Positions 9,366 through 17,713 of a stretch of DNA of 64,000 bases are shown piece by piece. Below the pieces are notes generated by a model. It was not told the origin of the DNA, made no database searches, and saw only the letters and a program-made list of their open reading frames with translations. Both the position numbers and the translations under genes were made by a program. The DNA lies in contig NZ_FRFE01000018.1 of the NCBI RefSeq assembly GCF_900143695.1, positions 1 to 64,000 on the forward strand, written 5' to 3'. Position 1 is the first letter of the stretch. Each line of letters opens with the position of its first letter. This stretch comes from Desulfopila aestuarii DSM 18488 (GTDB lineage: Bacteria > Desulfobacterota > Desulfobulbia > Desulfobulbales > Desulfocapsaceae).

Positions 9366-9452
9366 GATGTTCCTCCTGATGACAGGCGATCCTGTCGAAC
9401 GTCTTGTATACGAATTATTGCCTGAGCTGTCGGATGCGGATCAAGCATCAAC

Positions 9453-9484
9453 GGAGCCGCCCCCAACTTTTGGGTAGCGGCTCC
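9453..9484 (-). other. Stem-loop between gabT and AOR gene
   Basis: GGAGCCGC/GCGGCTCC, 8 bp perfect, with inner CCCAA/TTGGG pairing, in the 147-base gap after gabT. It has no U-tract and may set the 3' end or stability of the gabT message. Confidence 0.65.
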
Positions 9485-9512
9485 TGCTTGCGTCCGGTTG
9501 AATGCAACGCTG

Positions 9513-10823
9513 TTATTTGCGCAGGGCGGCAAGGCCGTCGTCAATAATGGCGAGTCCCTTCTGCAGCTGCTCATCGGTAATAACCAGTGGCATCAGGAAA
9601 CGCAGGATATTGCCGTGGGAACCGCAGGCCAGGATGAGCAGTCCGCGCTCCAGACAATATTTTACCAGGGCACGGGTTTCTTCCGTCGCCGGGGTTTTGG
9701 CATGCCGGTCTTTCACCAGTTCCATGGCAATCATCGGACCGATACCGCGGACGTCGCCGATAATATCATACTTTTCCTGAAAACCGCGGAAGGTGGCATT
9801 CAAGGTCTCGCCCAGCTTTTTGGCTTTATCCAGAAGGTTTTCAGACTCGAAGATGTCGAAAACGGCGAGCGCTGCTTCACAAGCGATTGGGTTGCCACCG
9901 TAGGTTCCGCCGATACCGGAAGGATGTACGGAGTCCATGATCTCTTTCTTGCCAACTACAGCAGAAAGTGGCATGCCGGCGGCAAGGCTCTTGGCGGTGG
10001 TGGTGATGTCGGCCTCGACACCATAATGTTCCATGGCGAACATATAACCGGTACGGCCTATGCCTGTCTGAATTTCATCGGCGATAAGGAGGATGTTATT
10101 CTCCTCGCAGATGGCTTTCAGTTTCTGGAAATACTCTTTTGGTGGTGCGACGAAACCGCCTTCGCCCTGAACTGGCTCAACGATAACTGCGGCTACCTGC
10201 TCGGCGGCCACATGATTGATGAAAAATTCCTTCAGGTGGTCGGCACATTGGACATTACAGCTGGGATATTCCTTACCGAAGGGGCAGTGATAACAGTTGG
10301 CGAACGGCATCCGGTAGACTTCCGGGGCGAAGGGGCCGAGACCGAATTTGTAGGGTTTGACCTTGGAAGTCAGGGTCATGGTCAGCAGGGTCCGACCATG
10401 AAAGGCGTTCTCAAAACAGATGATGGCCGGCTTCTGGGTGTAATAGCGGGCAATCTTTACCGCATTTTCTACTGCTTCGGCACCACTGTTGGCGAACATG
10501 ACCGCCTTGGGTGAATCACCCGGAACCGCGTTGCACAGTTTATCGGCGAGTTTTACCGGAGAGGCATAGGGGGAAACCATGAAGCAGGTGTGGGTGAACT
10601 TGTCTGCCTGGTCTTTGATGGCCTGAACGACTTTCGGGTGAGAGTGACCGACGTTCATAACGGCAATACCGCCGGCGAAATCAATGAACTCGTTACCCTC
10701 CACATCCACAATGACGGCACCTTTGGCGTGGGAAACATAATTGGTTGTGCCGCTGGCGTTTCCTTTGGCAATCACTTTGGTCCGGAGGTCGTGCAATGCT
10801 GCGTTGGTGTATGTGCTTTCCAT
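9513..10823 (-). CDS. gabT: 4-aminobutyrate aminotransferase
   Basis: PLP-dependent class-III aminotransferase of 436 residues. It would convert GABA and 2-oxoglutarate to succinate semialdehyde and glutamate. Key features are NSGAEAVENAVKIAR, AFHGRTLLTMTLT, the PLP-aspartate segment LLIADEIQTGIGRTG and the Schiff-base Lys278 in TTTAKSLAAGMPL. A four-cysteine motif, C177-x2-C180-x8-C189-x3-C193, lies in an insert and recurs in the second aminotransferase of this window. The ATG has AAAGGA seven bases upstream. It is the first gene of the operon, about 80 bases from a consensus sigma-54 promoter, and so is probably induced through the adjacent activator. Confidence 0.93.
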   Translation of the reverse strand: MESTYTNAALHDLRTKVIAKGNASGTTNYVSHAKGAVIVDVEGNEFIDFAGGIAVMNVGHSHPKVVQAIKDQADKFTHTCFMVSPYASPVKLADKLCNAVPGDSPKAVMFANSGAEAVENAVKIARYYTQKPAIICFENAFHGRTLLTMTLTSKVKPYKFGLGPFAPEVYRMPFANCYHCPFGKEYPSCNVQCADHLKEFFINHVAAEQVAAVIVEPVQGEGGFVAPPKEYFQKLKAICEENNILLIADEIQTGIGRTGYMFAMEHYGVEADITTTAKSLAAGMPLSAVVGKKEIMDSVHPSGIGGTYGGNPIACEAALAVFDIFESENLLDKAKKLGETLNATFRGFQEKYDIIGDVRGIGPMIAMELVKDRHAKTPATEETRALVKYCLERGLLILACGSHGNILRFLMPLVITDEQLQKGLAIIDDGLAALRK

Positions 10824-10911
10824 GTCAAAATCCTTTTGCGTGTTGAGGGTGTGTTCGGTTCACAACAGGAGAGGTTGTGAACGGTCGAATAGAACGATAG
10901 CGTAATTTGTC

Positions 10912-10929
10912 TAGCAAAATTCAGGCCAA
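10912..10929 (-). promoter_or_regulatory. Sigma-54 (-24/-12) promoter of the gabT operon
   Basis: On the minus strand the site reads TTGGCCTGAATTTTGCTA, giving TGGC...G-N4-TTGCT with exactly ten bases between the invariant GG and GC. The predicted start is near 10900, about 77 bases before gabT. A sigma-54 activator gene lies just beyond this intergenic region. Confidence 0.75.
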
Positions 10930-11001
10930 TCGGGTGATTGCGCTTTTAACCAACGTGTTGAGGATAAACTAAGGAGGAGTGAGAGGGCTTAAATGATAAA
11001 G

Positions 11002-11021
11002 TTGATTCAATAGTAAATCAA
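11002..11021. promoter_or_regulatory. Inverted repeat, candidate activator site
   Basis: TTGATT-N8-AATCAA, about 75 bases upstream of the -24 element and followed by a very AT-rich tract (11020-11075) that could bend. Candidate enhancer or bending-protein site; the assignment is inference. Confidence 0.35.
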
Positions 11022-11129
11022 TAATAATAATAAAATATATGAATACAGATATATAGAAATGATTTGTAAATGTATCGGTGACGTTTTTCTCGAATTTCGC
11101 ATATAAAATCAGCATTTAAAAGGCTGACT

Positions 11130-11145
11130 GATTCATGTATGAATC
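11130..11145. promoter_or_regulatory. Inverted repeat GATTCAT-GT-ATGAATC, candidate enhancer
   Basis: Perfect 7-bp arms with a 2-base centre, about 200 bases upstream of the sigma-54 promoter, a usual distance for an upstream activator site. Likely target of the sigma-54 activator at 11217-12953, though this cannot be shown from sequence alone. Confidence 0.45.
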
Positions 11146-11216
11146 AAAAGCTGATGGTTATTCTGACTTTACGCGTGATTGATGACCTGGTTGTCGTAAC
11201 GCGGGTCACCAGTTCA

Positions 11217-12953
11217 TTAGTGGATGTGGTATTTTTTCAGTTTACGCACCACCGATGGCTGGCTGATACCGAGCGCGACCGCAATTTCCCGTGTTGTTGC
11301 AAATTGCTTGCGGGCTTCTTGCAGGCACTGTTTCTCAAGCTCGGAGAGTCGTGCCGGGAGGTTGGATGTATCTTCGGAACTTCCTTGTGCATGTTGGCTG
11401 TCATGGACTGTGGGGAATTCTCCACTGATGCCGGCTTTAATGAACTCATCAATATGGTTGGTGTCGCTTAGGACCACGCCATTCTCGATAATGTTCTTCA
11501 ATTCCCTGATATTGCCGGGAAATGTATATGCCTGTAGCAGTCGCATGCCATTGGGGGTGATGGTTTTATGACTATCGTATTTGGTATTGAATTCATTGAG
11601 GTAGTGGCGGATGAGTCCGGAAATGTCCTCACTTCTCTCTCGTAGTGGCGGCAGCTCAAGGGTGAAGCTGTTCAACCTGTAAAAGAGATCTTCCCGGAAG
11701 AGTTTTTGTTTGACCAGATTGCTCAGATTTTGATTGGTTGCGGCGATTGTTGCGCATGAGATCTTGATCGTTTCGGTACCGCCAACTCTCCGAATTTCCT
11801 GGCTATCGAGATATTTGAGTAATTTAGCCTGAAGGGCCAGCGGCATATCGCCGATCTCATCGAGAAAGAGCGTACCGCCGTTGGCCAATTCAAAGAGACC
11901 GATTTTTCCCCTGTTACTGGCGCCGGTAAAGGCGTTTTTTTCGTAGCCGAACAGTTCTGCTTCCAGCAGATGCTCAGGCAGGGCGGCACAGTTGATCTCG
12001 ATAAATGGCATCTTCCTGCGCTTACTGTTCTTGTGAATCAACTTTGCCAGCAACCCTTTCCCTGTTCCGGATTCTCCAAGAATCAAGATGTTGGAGGCAC
12101 CGAGGTTGGAGAGCTTGAGCGACATCTGCAGTATCTGCCGCATCCGGCTGCTCTCGGCGATAATGGAGTTTCGTTCAAGCTCAAGAAGAGAGAGTTCCGT
12201 CAGCTCCTCTGTTATCTTTTCTTTGACTTTCTGGCCTTCTTCAACCTGTTTTCGCAGCATGTTGAGCTCGGTCATGTCGCGTTCGTTGATAACGATGAGG
12301 TCGATGGTCCCTTCTTTGGTAAACGATGGTGTACCGGTCGAAAGCAGGAATCGTTTGGTCCTTGAGATGTATTGCATCACCGTCTCCTGCCTTCCGCTTG
12401 CAATAACCTTGGCGGTGACCGACTGGTCGAACTCCTTATCTTCCAGAAGATCGTTCACGTTCTTTCCGGTAATTTCCTCGGGGTTGATGCCGTTGAGTTT
12501 AGCGGAGGCGGCATTAATGCTGAGCACTGTTCCTTTGCCGTCACAGACCCAGATGCCATCGGAGGAGGCATTGAAAATAGTTTCGAGATGGCGGTTGAGA
12601 AACTGGACGGTCGTTTGCTCAAAGGGTGTCTGGGGGGATGATGCCACGGCTTCATGCAGGCTGCAAATGGCTCCGGCCAGACCGCCTGGGGGGATTATCG
12701 GGGTGATATCAAGGAGAAGATGTGATTCGTTGATACGAAGCGGCAGATCACGAACCGGTTGACCGCTGTCGAAACACTTTTGCAGCGGCTCCATAACAGG
12801 TGGCAGGATGGTTGAGAGGGGAAGCCCAATATGGGTATTTTGCTCCAACGGAAGGATTTCTGCAGCCATTTCATTGAACTGGCAGAGAAAACCGTTGGAG
12901 TCGACGATCAGTATAATCTGCCTGGTGAACCTGAATATGTCCTGTATGTTCAT
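11217..12953 (-). CDS. PAS-AAA+ sigma-54-dependent activator with Fis/TyrR-type HTH
   Basis: Transcription activator of 578 residues. It has an N-terminal PAS-like region (1-100), a second PAS (about 118-225, SDGIWVCDGKGTVLSINAAS), a coiled linker and a sigma-54 AAA+ domain. Walker A is GESGTGKG (293-300) and Walker B TLFLDEIGD. The loop that touches sigma-54 reads NAFTGA (340-345), with Asn for the usual first Gly. A HTH closes the protein (REIAVALGISQPSVVRKLKKYHIH). There is no receiver domain, so it presumably senses a ligand through PAS. The start at 12953 has AGGGT at good spacing; the longer frame has low-quality N-terminal sequence. It is tandem upstream of the gabT operon, whose sigma-54 promoter is the obvious target. 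Confidence 0.9.
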   Translation of the reverse strand: MNIQDIFRFTRQIILIVDSNGFLCQFNEMAAEILPLEQNTHIGLPLSTILPPVMEPLQKCFDSGQPVRDLPLRINESHLLLDITPIIPPGGLAGAICSLHEAVASSPQTPFEQTTVQFLNRHLETIFNASSDGIWVCDGKGTVLSINAASAKLNGINPEEITGKNVNDLLEDKEFDQSVTAKVIASGRQETVMQYISRTKRFLLSTGTPSFTKEGTIDLIVINERDMTELNMLRKQVEEGQKVKEKITEELTELSLLELERNSIIAESSRMRQILQMSLKLSNLGASNILILGESGTGKGLLAKLIHKNSKRRKMPFIEINCAALPEHLLEAELFGYEKNAFTGASNRGKIGLFELANGGTLFLDEIGDMPLALQAKLLKYLDSQEIRRVGGTETIKISCATIAATNQNLSNLVKQKLFREDLFYRLNSFTLELPPLRERSEDISGLIRHYLNEFNTKYDSHKTITPNGMRLLQAYTFPGNIRELKNIIENGVVLSDTNHIDEFIKAGISGEFPTVHDSQHAQGSSEDTSNLPARLSELEKQCLQEARKQFATTREIAVALGISQPSVVRKLKKYHIH

Positions 12954-13475
12954 ACAAATGACCCTGGGCTTGTGCTGGTCGCTTGACCTGTTCTGTTGAT
13001 TTCGGCCGGATACCGTCGACGACATCAGTGTCCTGTCATGCCTCGCAGGAAGAGAAAAAACATCGCCAATTTTCAACACCATGAAGCATGGCATGACACT
13101 AGCATATTTTGCGCCTGAATCTCAAAAGAATAAAAGCAGGCAAGCTTTGGCTGTGATGGAGCATCAGGCTGGTATATACTTATCCCGTTCTCATCCTAAA
13201 ACTGCCCTTTTGGCCGAAGCCTTCGTTGCGATATGAATTTTATCCTAGGAATATCAGTTGTATGTCTGTTGTGCAGTTTATGGCATGGCTCGATATCGAC
13301 CAGAATCCCGAGGATGAGGATGTAAACTATTTGCGATAATTGATAGTTCTGGTTCGAGTGTTGCAAATGAAAACCAAGTTATACAGTACAGAAGATCTGA
13401 TCCCCAGCAACTGCAGGTCAGTCTTTATAGTCGGGAATCTTGCCGGTCAGTCATGACCTGACGGAAATGGTAGAT
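12954..13475. other. Divergent intergenic region between activator and histidine kinase
   Basis: About 520 bases with no gene that I can support. It must hold the promoter of the minus-strand activator and that of the plus-strand kinase. The only clear element is the sigma-54-like site at 13350-13365. Confidence 0.4.
13350..13365 (+). promoter_or_regulatory. Candidate sigma-54 promoter upstream of the histidine kinase
   Basis: TGGTTCGAGTGTTGCA has GG-N10-GC spacing, a perfect TTGCA -12 box and two mismatches in the -24 box. The predicted start is about 100 bases before the kinase ATG. Plausible but weaker than the other two sites in the window. Confidence 0.4.
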
Positions 13476-15617
13476 ATGGTTTTGTGGACGAAGAAATACA
13501 TTCAGATAGTGGCTATCCTGGCTGCGGTGATCCTGGTGGTTGCGGCGGTCAATTACAGGATAACGACGCATATTGTCGAAAAGACTATCGCCTCGCAGCA
13601 GGAGGATTTGGCTGTAAAGACAGCAGATACCGTAGAAATCTGGCTGAACCAGCAGATGAAGATTCTTACTGCGGCCGCTGATTCTATTGTGCTCTCAGAA
13701 ATAGGTAACAATGATCAGACGATGAAGCCGCTGAAAATGGCGATGAAGGCTGGCCATTTTACCGATGTTTATATTGGCAGAATAGACGGGGTGCTGATTG
13801 ATGGCGCGGATTGGGTGCCACCTTCGGACTACGATCCCCGGCTGCGGCCATGGTTTCATCGGGCGGTTGAAATAGGCGCCATCAGCTTTACCACACCCTA
13901 CATTGATCTGGTGACAAACAAACTGGTAATAGCCTTGGTCAAGCCGCTGGAGCTGGATGCTCAACTTGTTGGCGTTATGGGCGCTGACACCGTTCTTGAC
14001 ACCCTTGTGAAGAATGTCGTCAATCTCCGGGTGGGAGATTCGGGCTATGCGTTTATTGTCGAAAAGAGTGGCACTATCATCGTCCACCCTAATCAGGATT
14101 ACGTCATGAAGACCAGGCTCCAGGATATTGAGACCAATCTGTCCGAAGGTCTAAAGAGCTTTATGACAGCCGATATTGGGACAATGACCTATTTCGACCA
14201 GGCTCAACGTGAACATGTGCTCTCGTTTAGCAAGATCGAAAATTCTGACTGGTTCCTCTGTGTGACCGCTCCACGTGACGAAGCGTATTCCCGCGTGCGC
14301 CAGACGACGATGATCTTTGCAACCGAGATCGCTCTGAAAGTCCTTGGTATACTGGCTTTGGGAGTATTAGTTGTAGCAGGAATCAGCGGAGTGGCGGTGT
14401 TTTTTTACAGCAGGCGCTATACGGACGTTGTCCAGCAGCATCAGCAGGAAATCACAGGTATCAATAAGGATCTTGAGTGGAACATAACCCGTAGGAAGGA
14501 GGTCGAAACCTACTACCAGACACTGTTTAACGTAGCGAATGACGCCATCCTGATAAGTAAGGGGCCGGTTTTTTCCGAATGCAACCAACGGGCAGCAGAG
14601 GTTTTCGGCACCAGCCGGGAGGCGCTCATCGGTAAGGGATTCCTTGATCTATCACCTGCCTATCAGCCAGATGGGGGGCTGAGTGAGAAGAAACTTGAGG
14701 AGATTATCCGAGCAGCCCATGAGGGCGACCAGCAAGCTTTTCGGTGGTCGTTCGTGCGTTCGGATGGTATGGAGTTCCCTGCTTCCGTGAGCCTCAAGAT
14801 TTTTCGTCTTGATGATGAGGAACTGACGCTCTCCAGCATTAGGGATATTTCCAAACGCGTCGATGCCGAAGGGCAGTTGATGCAGGCGCAGAAGCTTGCA
14901 GCTGCCGGAGAGATGCTCGGGGTTATCGCCCATCAGTGGCGACAGCCGCTCAACACCTTGTCCACATATATCTCCAGCCTGCAGGCCGCTCAGATCAACA
15001 ACATGCTGACCAAGTCGTTTATCGAGAAACTGGTGACGGGAGCAAGTGGCCAGATCCATTTCATGTCGAAGACCATCGACGATTTCCGTAACTTCTTCAA
15101 GCCTTCAAAGGCCAAGGGCCCGGTGGACGTGTTGAAAGTGATCATCAACGCTGTCAAGCTCATGGAGGCGCAGATGAAGCATGCCGATATCTCGCTCACC
15201 GTTAAGAATGCTTCAGGTGAATCGGCCTTGATCGTTTACGGTTATGAGGGTGAGTTTATTCATGTTCTGGTGAATATTCTGGCCAACGCCAAGGACGCAA
15301 TCGTCGAGCGGCTAGAAGGGGATACGGGAAATGCACCAGTGTTGAAAAAAATCGATATCGTTGTTAATGCCGATGACGATGATGTTCGGATGGAAATCCG
15401 TGACAGTGGCTGCGGTATCCCCGAGCATCTTCTGCCACGTATTTTCAACCCGTATTATACGACCAAGAGCGCTTCGTCCGGTACCGGCATGGGGTTGTAC
15501 ATGTCGAAAATGATAGTGGAAAAGGAGATGAATGGTGAGTTGCTGGCGGAAAATACCGATTCAGGAGCCAAATTTACCATTAAACTGAAACGAATGAACA
15601 TCGAGCGCGATGGATGA
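13476..15617 (+). CDS. Sensor histidine kinase, Cache-PAS-HisKA-HATPase
   Basis: Membrane sensor kinase of 713 residues from this start. A first membrane helix (IQIVAILAAVILVVAAVNY) and a second (VLGILALGVLVVAGISGVAVFF) enclose a periplasmic double-Cache-type domain of about 250 residues; YDPRLRPWFHRA and SGYAFIVEKSGTIIVHP are typical of such amino-acid or carboxylate sensors. A cytoplasmic PAS follows, then the phospho-acceptor His in GVIAHQWRQPLN, the N box ILANAKDAI and G boxes DSGCGIPEHLLPRIFNPYYTTK... and GTGMGLYMSK. The ATG at 13476 has GGAA nine bases upstream; a TTG at 13440 is in frame but its GGGA is too close. Partner of the response regulator 100 bases downstream. Confidence 0.9.
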   Translation: MVLWTKKYIQIVAILAAVILVVAAVNYRITTHIVEKTIASQQEDLAVKTADTVEIWLNQQMKILTAAADSIVLSEIGNNDQTMKPLKMAMKAGHFTDVYIGRIDGVLIDGADWVPPSDYDPRLRPWFHRAVEIGAISFTTPYIDLVTNKLVIALVKPLELDAQLVGVMGADTVLDTLVKNVVNLRVGDSGYAFIVEKSGTIIVHPNQDYVMKTRLQDIETNLSEGLKSFMTADIGTMTYFDQAQREHVLSFSKIENSDWFLCVTAPRDEAYSRVRQTTMIFATEIALKVLGILALGVLVVAGISGVAVFFYSRRYTDVVQQHQQEITGINKDLEWNITRRKEVETYYQTLFNVANDAILISKGPVFSECNQRAAEVFGTSREALIGKGFLDLSPAYQPDGGLSEKKLEEIIRAAHEGDQQAFRWSFVRSDGMEFPASVSLKIFRLDDEELTLSSIRDISKRVDAEGQLMQAQKLAAAGEMLGVIAHQWRQPLNTLSTYISSLQAAQINNMLTKSFIEKLVTGASGQIHFMSKTIDDFRNFFKPSKAKGPVDVLKVIINAVKLMEAQMKHADISLTVKNASGESALIVYGYEGEFIHVLVNILANAKDAIVERLEGDTGNAPVLKKIDIVVNADDDDVRMEIRDSGCGIPEHLLPRIFNPYYTTKSASSGTGMGLYMSKMIVEKEMNGELLAENTDSGAKFTIKLKRMNIERDG

Positions 15618-15720
15618 TTTGGAGCTGGCGGAAATCCCCCAGCTACCACCGATTCAACAGTAATCCCACCGCGCATGAGTTGGATGACATTCGGCGTGAG
15701 AAAATTTTACGAGTTTATAC

Positions 15721-17133
15721 ATGATCGATGAAAAGTTAAAAAGCTGCCAGATTCTCCTGGTCGACGATGAGCAGGCGGAGCTCGATGCGTACAGTCTGCT
15801 CTTGACCTCAATGGGTTTCCGTAATGTCAGAACGGTAAATGACAGCCGTCTGGTGCTGGCGACACTCGAGTCCATGCAGTCGCCGGTGGTCTTTCTTGAT
15901 CTCAATATGCCGCATATGACGGGTCAGGAAGTTTTGCGGCAGCTGAAGGTGCACAAGCCGCAGATCCCGGTGATCATTATAACCGCCGATTCTGAAATTG
16001 AGACCGCTGTTGAATGTCTGCGACTAGGGGCTCATGATTACCTGGTTAAGCCTATTGACCTGAAGATGTTCAGCTCCGCCTTGCGGAACGCACTTGAGAT
16101 TGGATTACTCAGAAATGAGGTGATGTCGCTTAAAGGAATCTCCTTTGGCGGCGGCGAGTTCAGTCATCCGGCCTTCTCGAAGATCGTTACCCGCAGCCCG
16201 ATCATGCTCGGTATTTTTCAGTATATTGAATCGATAGCCGCCAGCGGCCTGCCGGCGCTGATCCTTGGGGAAACCGGTTCCGGCAAGGAACTGATTGCGC
16301 GGGCAATTCACGAAGTGAGCAATTTGCCTGGTGAGTTTGTGGCGGTGGACATCTCAGGCCTTGATGATACCCTGCTTTCCGACACGCTGTTTGGGCACAC
16401 CAAGGGTGCGTATACCGGAGCAGATAAATCCCGTTCCGGGCTGATTGAGAAAGCTGCAAACGGTACGCTTTTCCTTGATGAAATCGGTGATCTCGCTGAA
16501 GTGTCGCAGGTGAAGCTGCTCAGGCTGCTGCAGGAAAAAATCTATTATCCCCTTGGTGCCGATCAGCCCAAACAGTGTCATGCACGTATCATCACTGCCG
16601 CCAACAAGGACTTAAGCAAACTGGCTGGACAGGATGGTGAATTCCGCATGGATCTTTACTATCGTCTCAGCACCCATCTGATCAGGGTGCCGCCCCTCAG
16701 GGACCGCCGTGAGGATATTCCCCTGCTGGTGGAGCATTTGATTGGCGAGGCGGCGACTACGATGAATAAGAAGGTTCCAGCAATCAGCAACCAGGCGCTT
16801 GCCAGGCTGATGCGTCATCCGTTCTGGGGCAATGTGCGGGAATTGAAAGCGTATATTTCCGATGCCGTGGCCCGATGTCAGCATGGCCATATCGATGAGA
16901 ACCTGATTGGTGAGCGGTTGGGTGGGGCAATCCCCATGATTGCAGAGACGGAAGGAGCTGCAAATCCACTTGAGAGCCTGTTTGGTCATTTTCCGACGAT
17001 TGAGGAACTCATTGAATATGCGATTGAATCCGCTCTGGTTGTCACTGACAATAACCAGAGTCAGGCCTCTCGTCTGCTCGGGGTTTCCCGGCAGGCCCTC
17101 CATAAGCGGATAAAGAAAAGGCACGAAGGCTAA
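15721..17133 (+). CDS. NtrC-family sigma-54 response regulator
   Basis: Response regulator of 470 residues. The receiver has acidic pocket VDDEQ, phospho-acceptor Asp60 in VVFLDLNMP, conserved Thr in IITAD and Lys in YLVKP. The AAA+ domain has Walker A GETGSGKE (183-190), the sigma-54 loop GAYTGA (229-234; Tyr for Phe is a common variant) and Walker B TLFLDEIGD. A Fis-type HTH ends the protein (NNQSQASRLLGVSRQALHKRI). It is the cognate regulator of the Cache kinase. The next transcription unit, a Liv-type ABC transporter, has a perfect sigma-54 promoter and a strong palindromic element in front, so that operon is the likely target. Confidence 0.92.
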   Translation: MIDEKLKSCQILLVDDEQAELDAYSLLLTSMGFRNVRTVNDSRLVLATLESMQSPVVFLDLNMPHMTGQEVLRQLKVHKPQIPVIIITADSEIETAVECLRLGAHDYLVKPIDLKMFSSALRNALEIGLLRNEVMSLKGISFGGGEFSHPAFSKIVTRSPIMLGIFQYIESIAASGLPALILGETGSGKELIARAIHEVSNLPGEFVAVDISGLDDTLLSDTLFGHTKGAYTGADKSRSGLIEKAANGTLFLDEIGDLAEVSQVKLLRLLQEKIYYPLGADQPKQCHARIITAANKDLSKLAGQDGEFRMDLYYRLSTHLIRVPPLRDRREDIPLLVEHLIGEAATTMNKKVPAISNQALARLMRHPFWGNVRELKAYISDAVARCQHGHIDENLIGERLGGAIPMIAETEGAANPLESLFGHFPTIEELIEYAIESALVVTDNNQSQASRLLGVSRQALHKRIKKRHEG

Positions 17134-17170
17134 TAGGTTAACGTACCGTTGTTTTGTGGTATAAAAACGC

Positions 17171-17218
17171 GTCAACCAGAGTTTACATTGTCAACCATGG
17201 TTGACAATGTTGGTTGAC
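17171..17218. promoter_or_regulatory. Clustered GTCAACC half-sites with a 24-bp perfect palindrome
   Basis: Four copies of GTCAACC/GGTTGAC lie at 17171-17177, 17190-17196, 17199-17205 and 17212-17218. The inner two form a perfect 24-bp palindrome (17186-17209, arms CATTGTCAACCA). Outer flanks ACCAG..GTTTAC and GTAAACC-TGGT extend the symmetry. The position, 40 bases after the response regulator and about 340 bases upstream of a sigma-54 promoter, fits an NtrC-type enhancer. Confidence 0.65.
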
Positions 17219-17540
17219 AAGGTAAACCTGGTTTCTGTCTTTTGCGTGCTGATCCACCCTGCCGGACGCGGGGCGGACTGGGACCCTCCTCTTGGAAATT
17301 CCGTCTTCTTCCCTCATTTACTTTTACCTGCAACTGCCTTGCAATGCGGCTATGGCACGACCTTGTTCGTGTTACAGGTTTTTACGGCCAATATTTTTCC
17401 TTCCACTTGCTGTTGGGCTGACAGTCCCACACTTCCTATATCAAATAATATTGAATTTCAAAACTTTATGTCTTTGGTGTCTTCTCCGTCTGTTGTCGAC
17501 GACCTGCAAGGTCGTGCGATAAACGAACGACCTTCATCTG

Positions 17541-17556
17541 TGGCACGGTAATTGCC
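17541..17556 (+). promoter_or_regulatory. Sigma-54 (-24/-12) promoter of the Liv-type operon
   Basis: TGGCACGGTAATTGCC matches the consensus TGGCACG-N4-TTGC exactly with GG-N10-GC spacing. The predicted transcription start is near 17567, giving a leader of about 147 bases to the binding-protein ATG. Confidence 0.85.
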
Positions 17557-17713
17557 CTAAGTAGTCCATAGACGACCTGTGCTGCAGAAACAAACCGGTG
17601 ATGTACCCAAAACAGAAGATCTCCAGGTTCATTCCAGTGCAGTGAGAAGCATGTACCAGCGGTAATGCTGGAGTATCCACGCCTATTCAGGCATATCAAT
17701 TTGGGAGGATTTC

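Larger units (their letters stand above)
17134..17713. other. Regulatory intergenic region before the Liv-type operon
   Basis: No gene seen in 580 bases. It contains the enhancer-like palindrome cluster (17171-17218), an IHF-like site with one mismatch near 17439-17451, a perfect sigma-54 promoter (17541-17556) and a leader of about 150 bases before the binding-protein gene. An open frame at 17201-17551 overlaps these sites and lacks a ribosome site. Confidence 0.55.

Noticed and set aside
7710-10514. Long open frames on the plus strand opposite the AOR and gabT genes (over 330 codons each)
   Set aside because: They are antisense to genes with clear family motifs, have no recognisable domains or ribosome sites, and follow from the codon bias of the true genes.
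1652-10823. Ectoine degradation operon (deacetylase, semialdehyde dehydrogenase, transaminase, ABC transporter)
   Set aside because: The AstE-type deacylase, dehydrogenase and transaminase recall doeB, doeC and doeD, but no ectoine hydrolase (doeA) is present, an AOR is inserted, and the transaminase reads as a typical GabT.
17201-17551. A 116-codon open frame after the response regulator
   Set aside because: It starts inside the palindromic enhancer-like region, has no Shine-Dalgarno sequence, and no recognisable domain.
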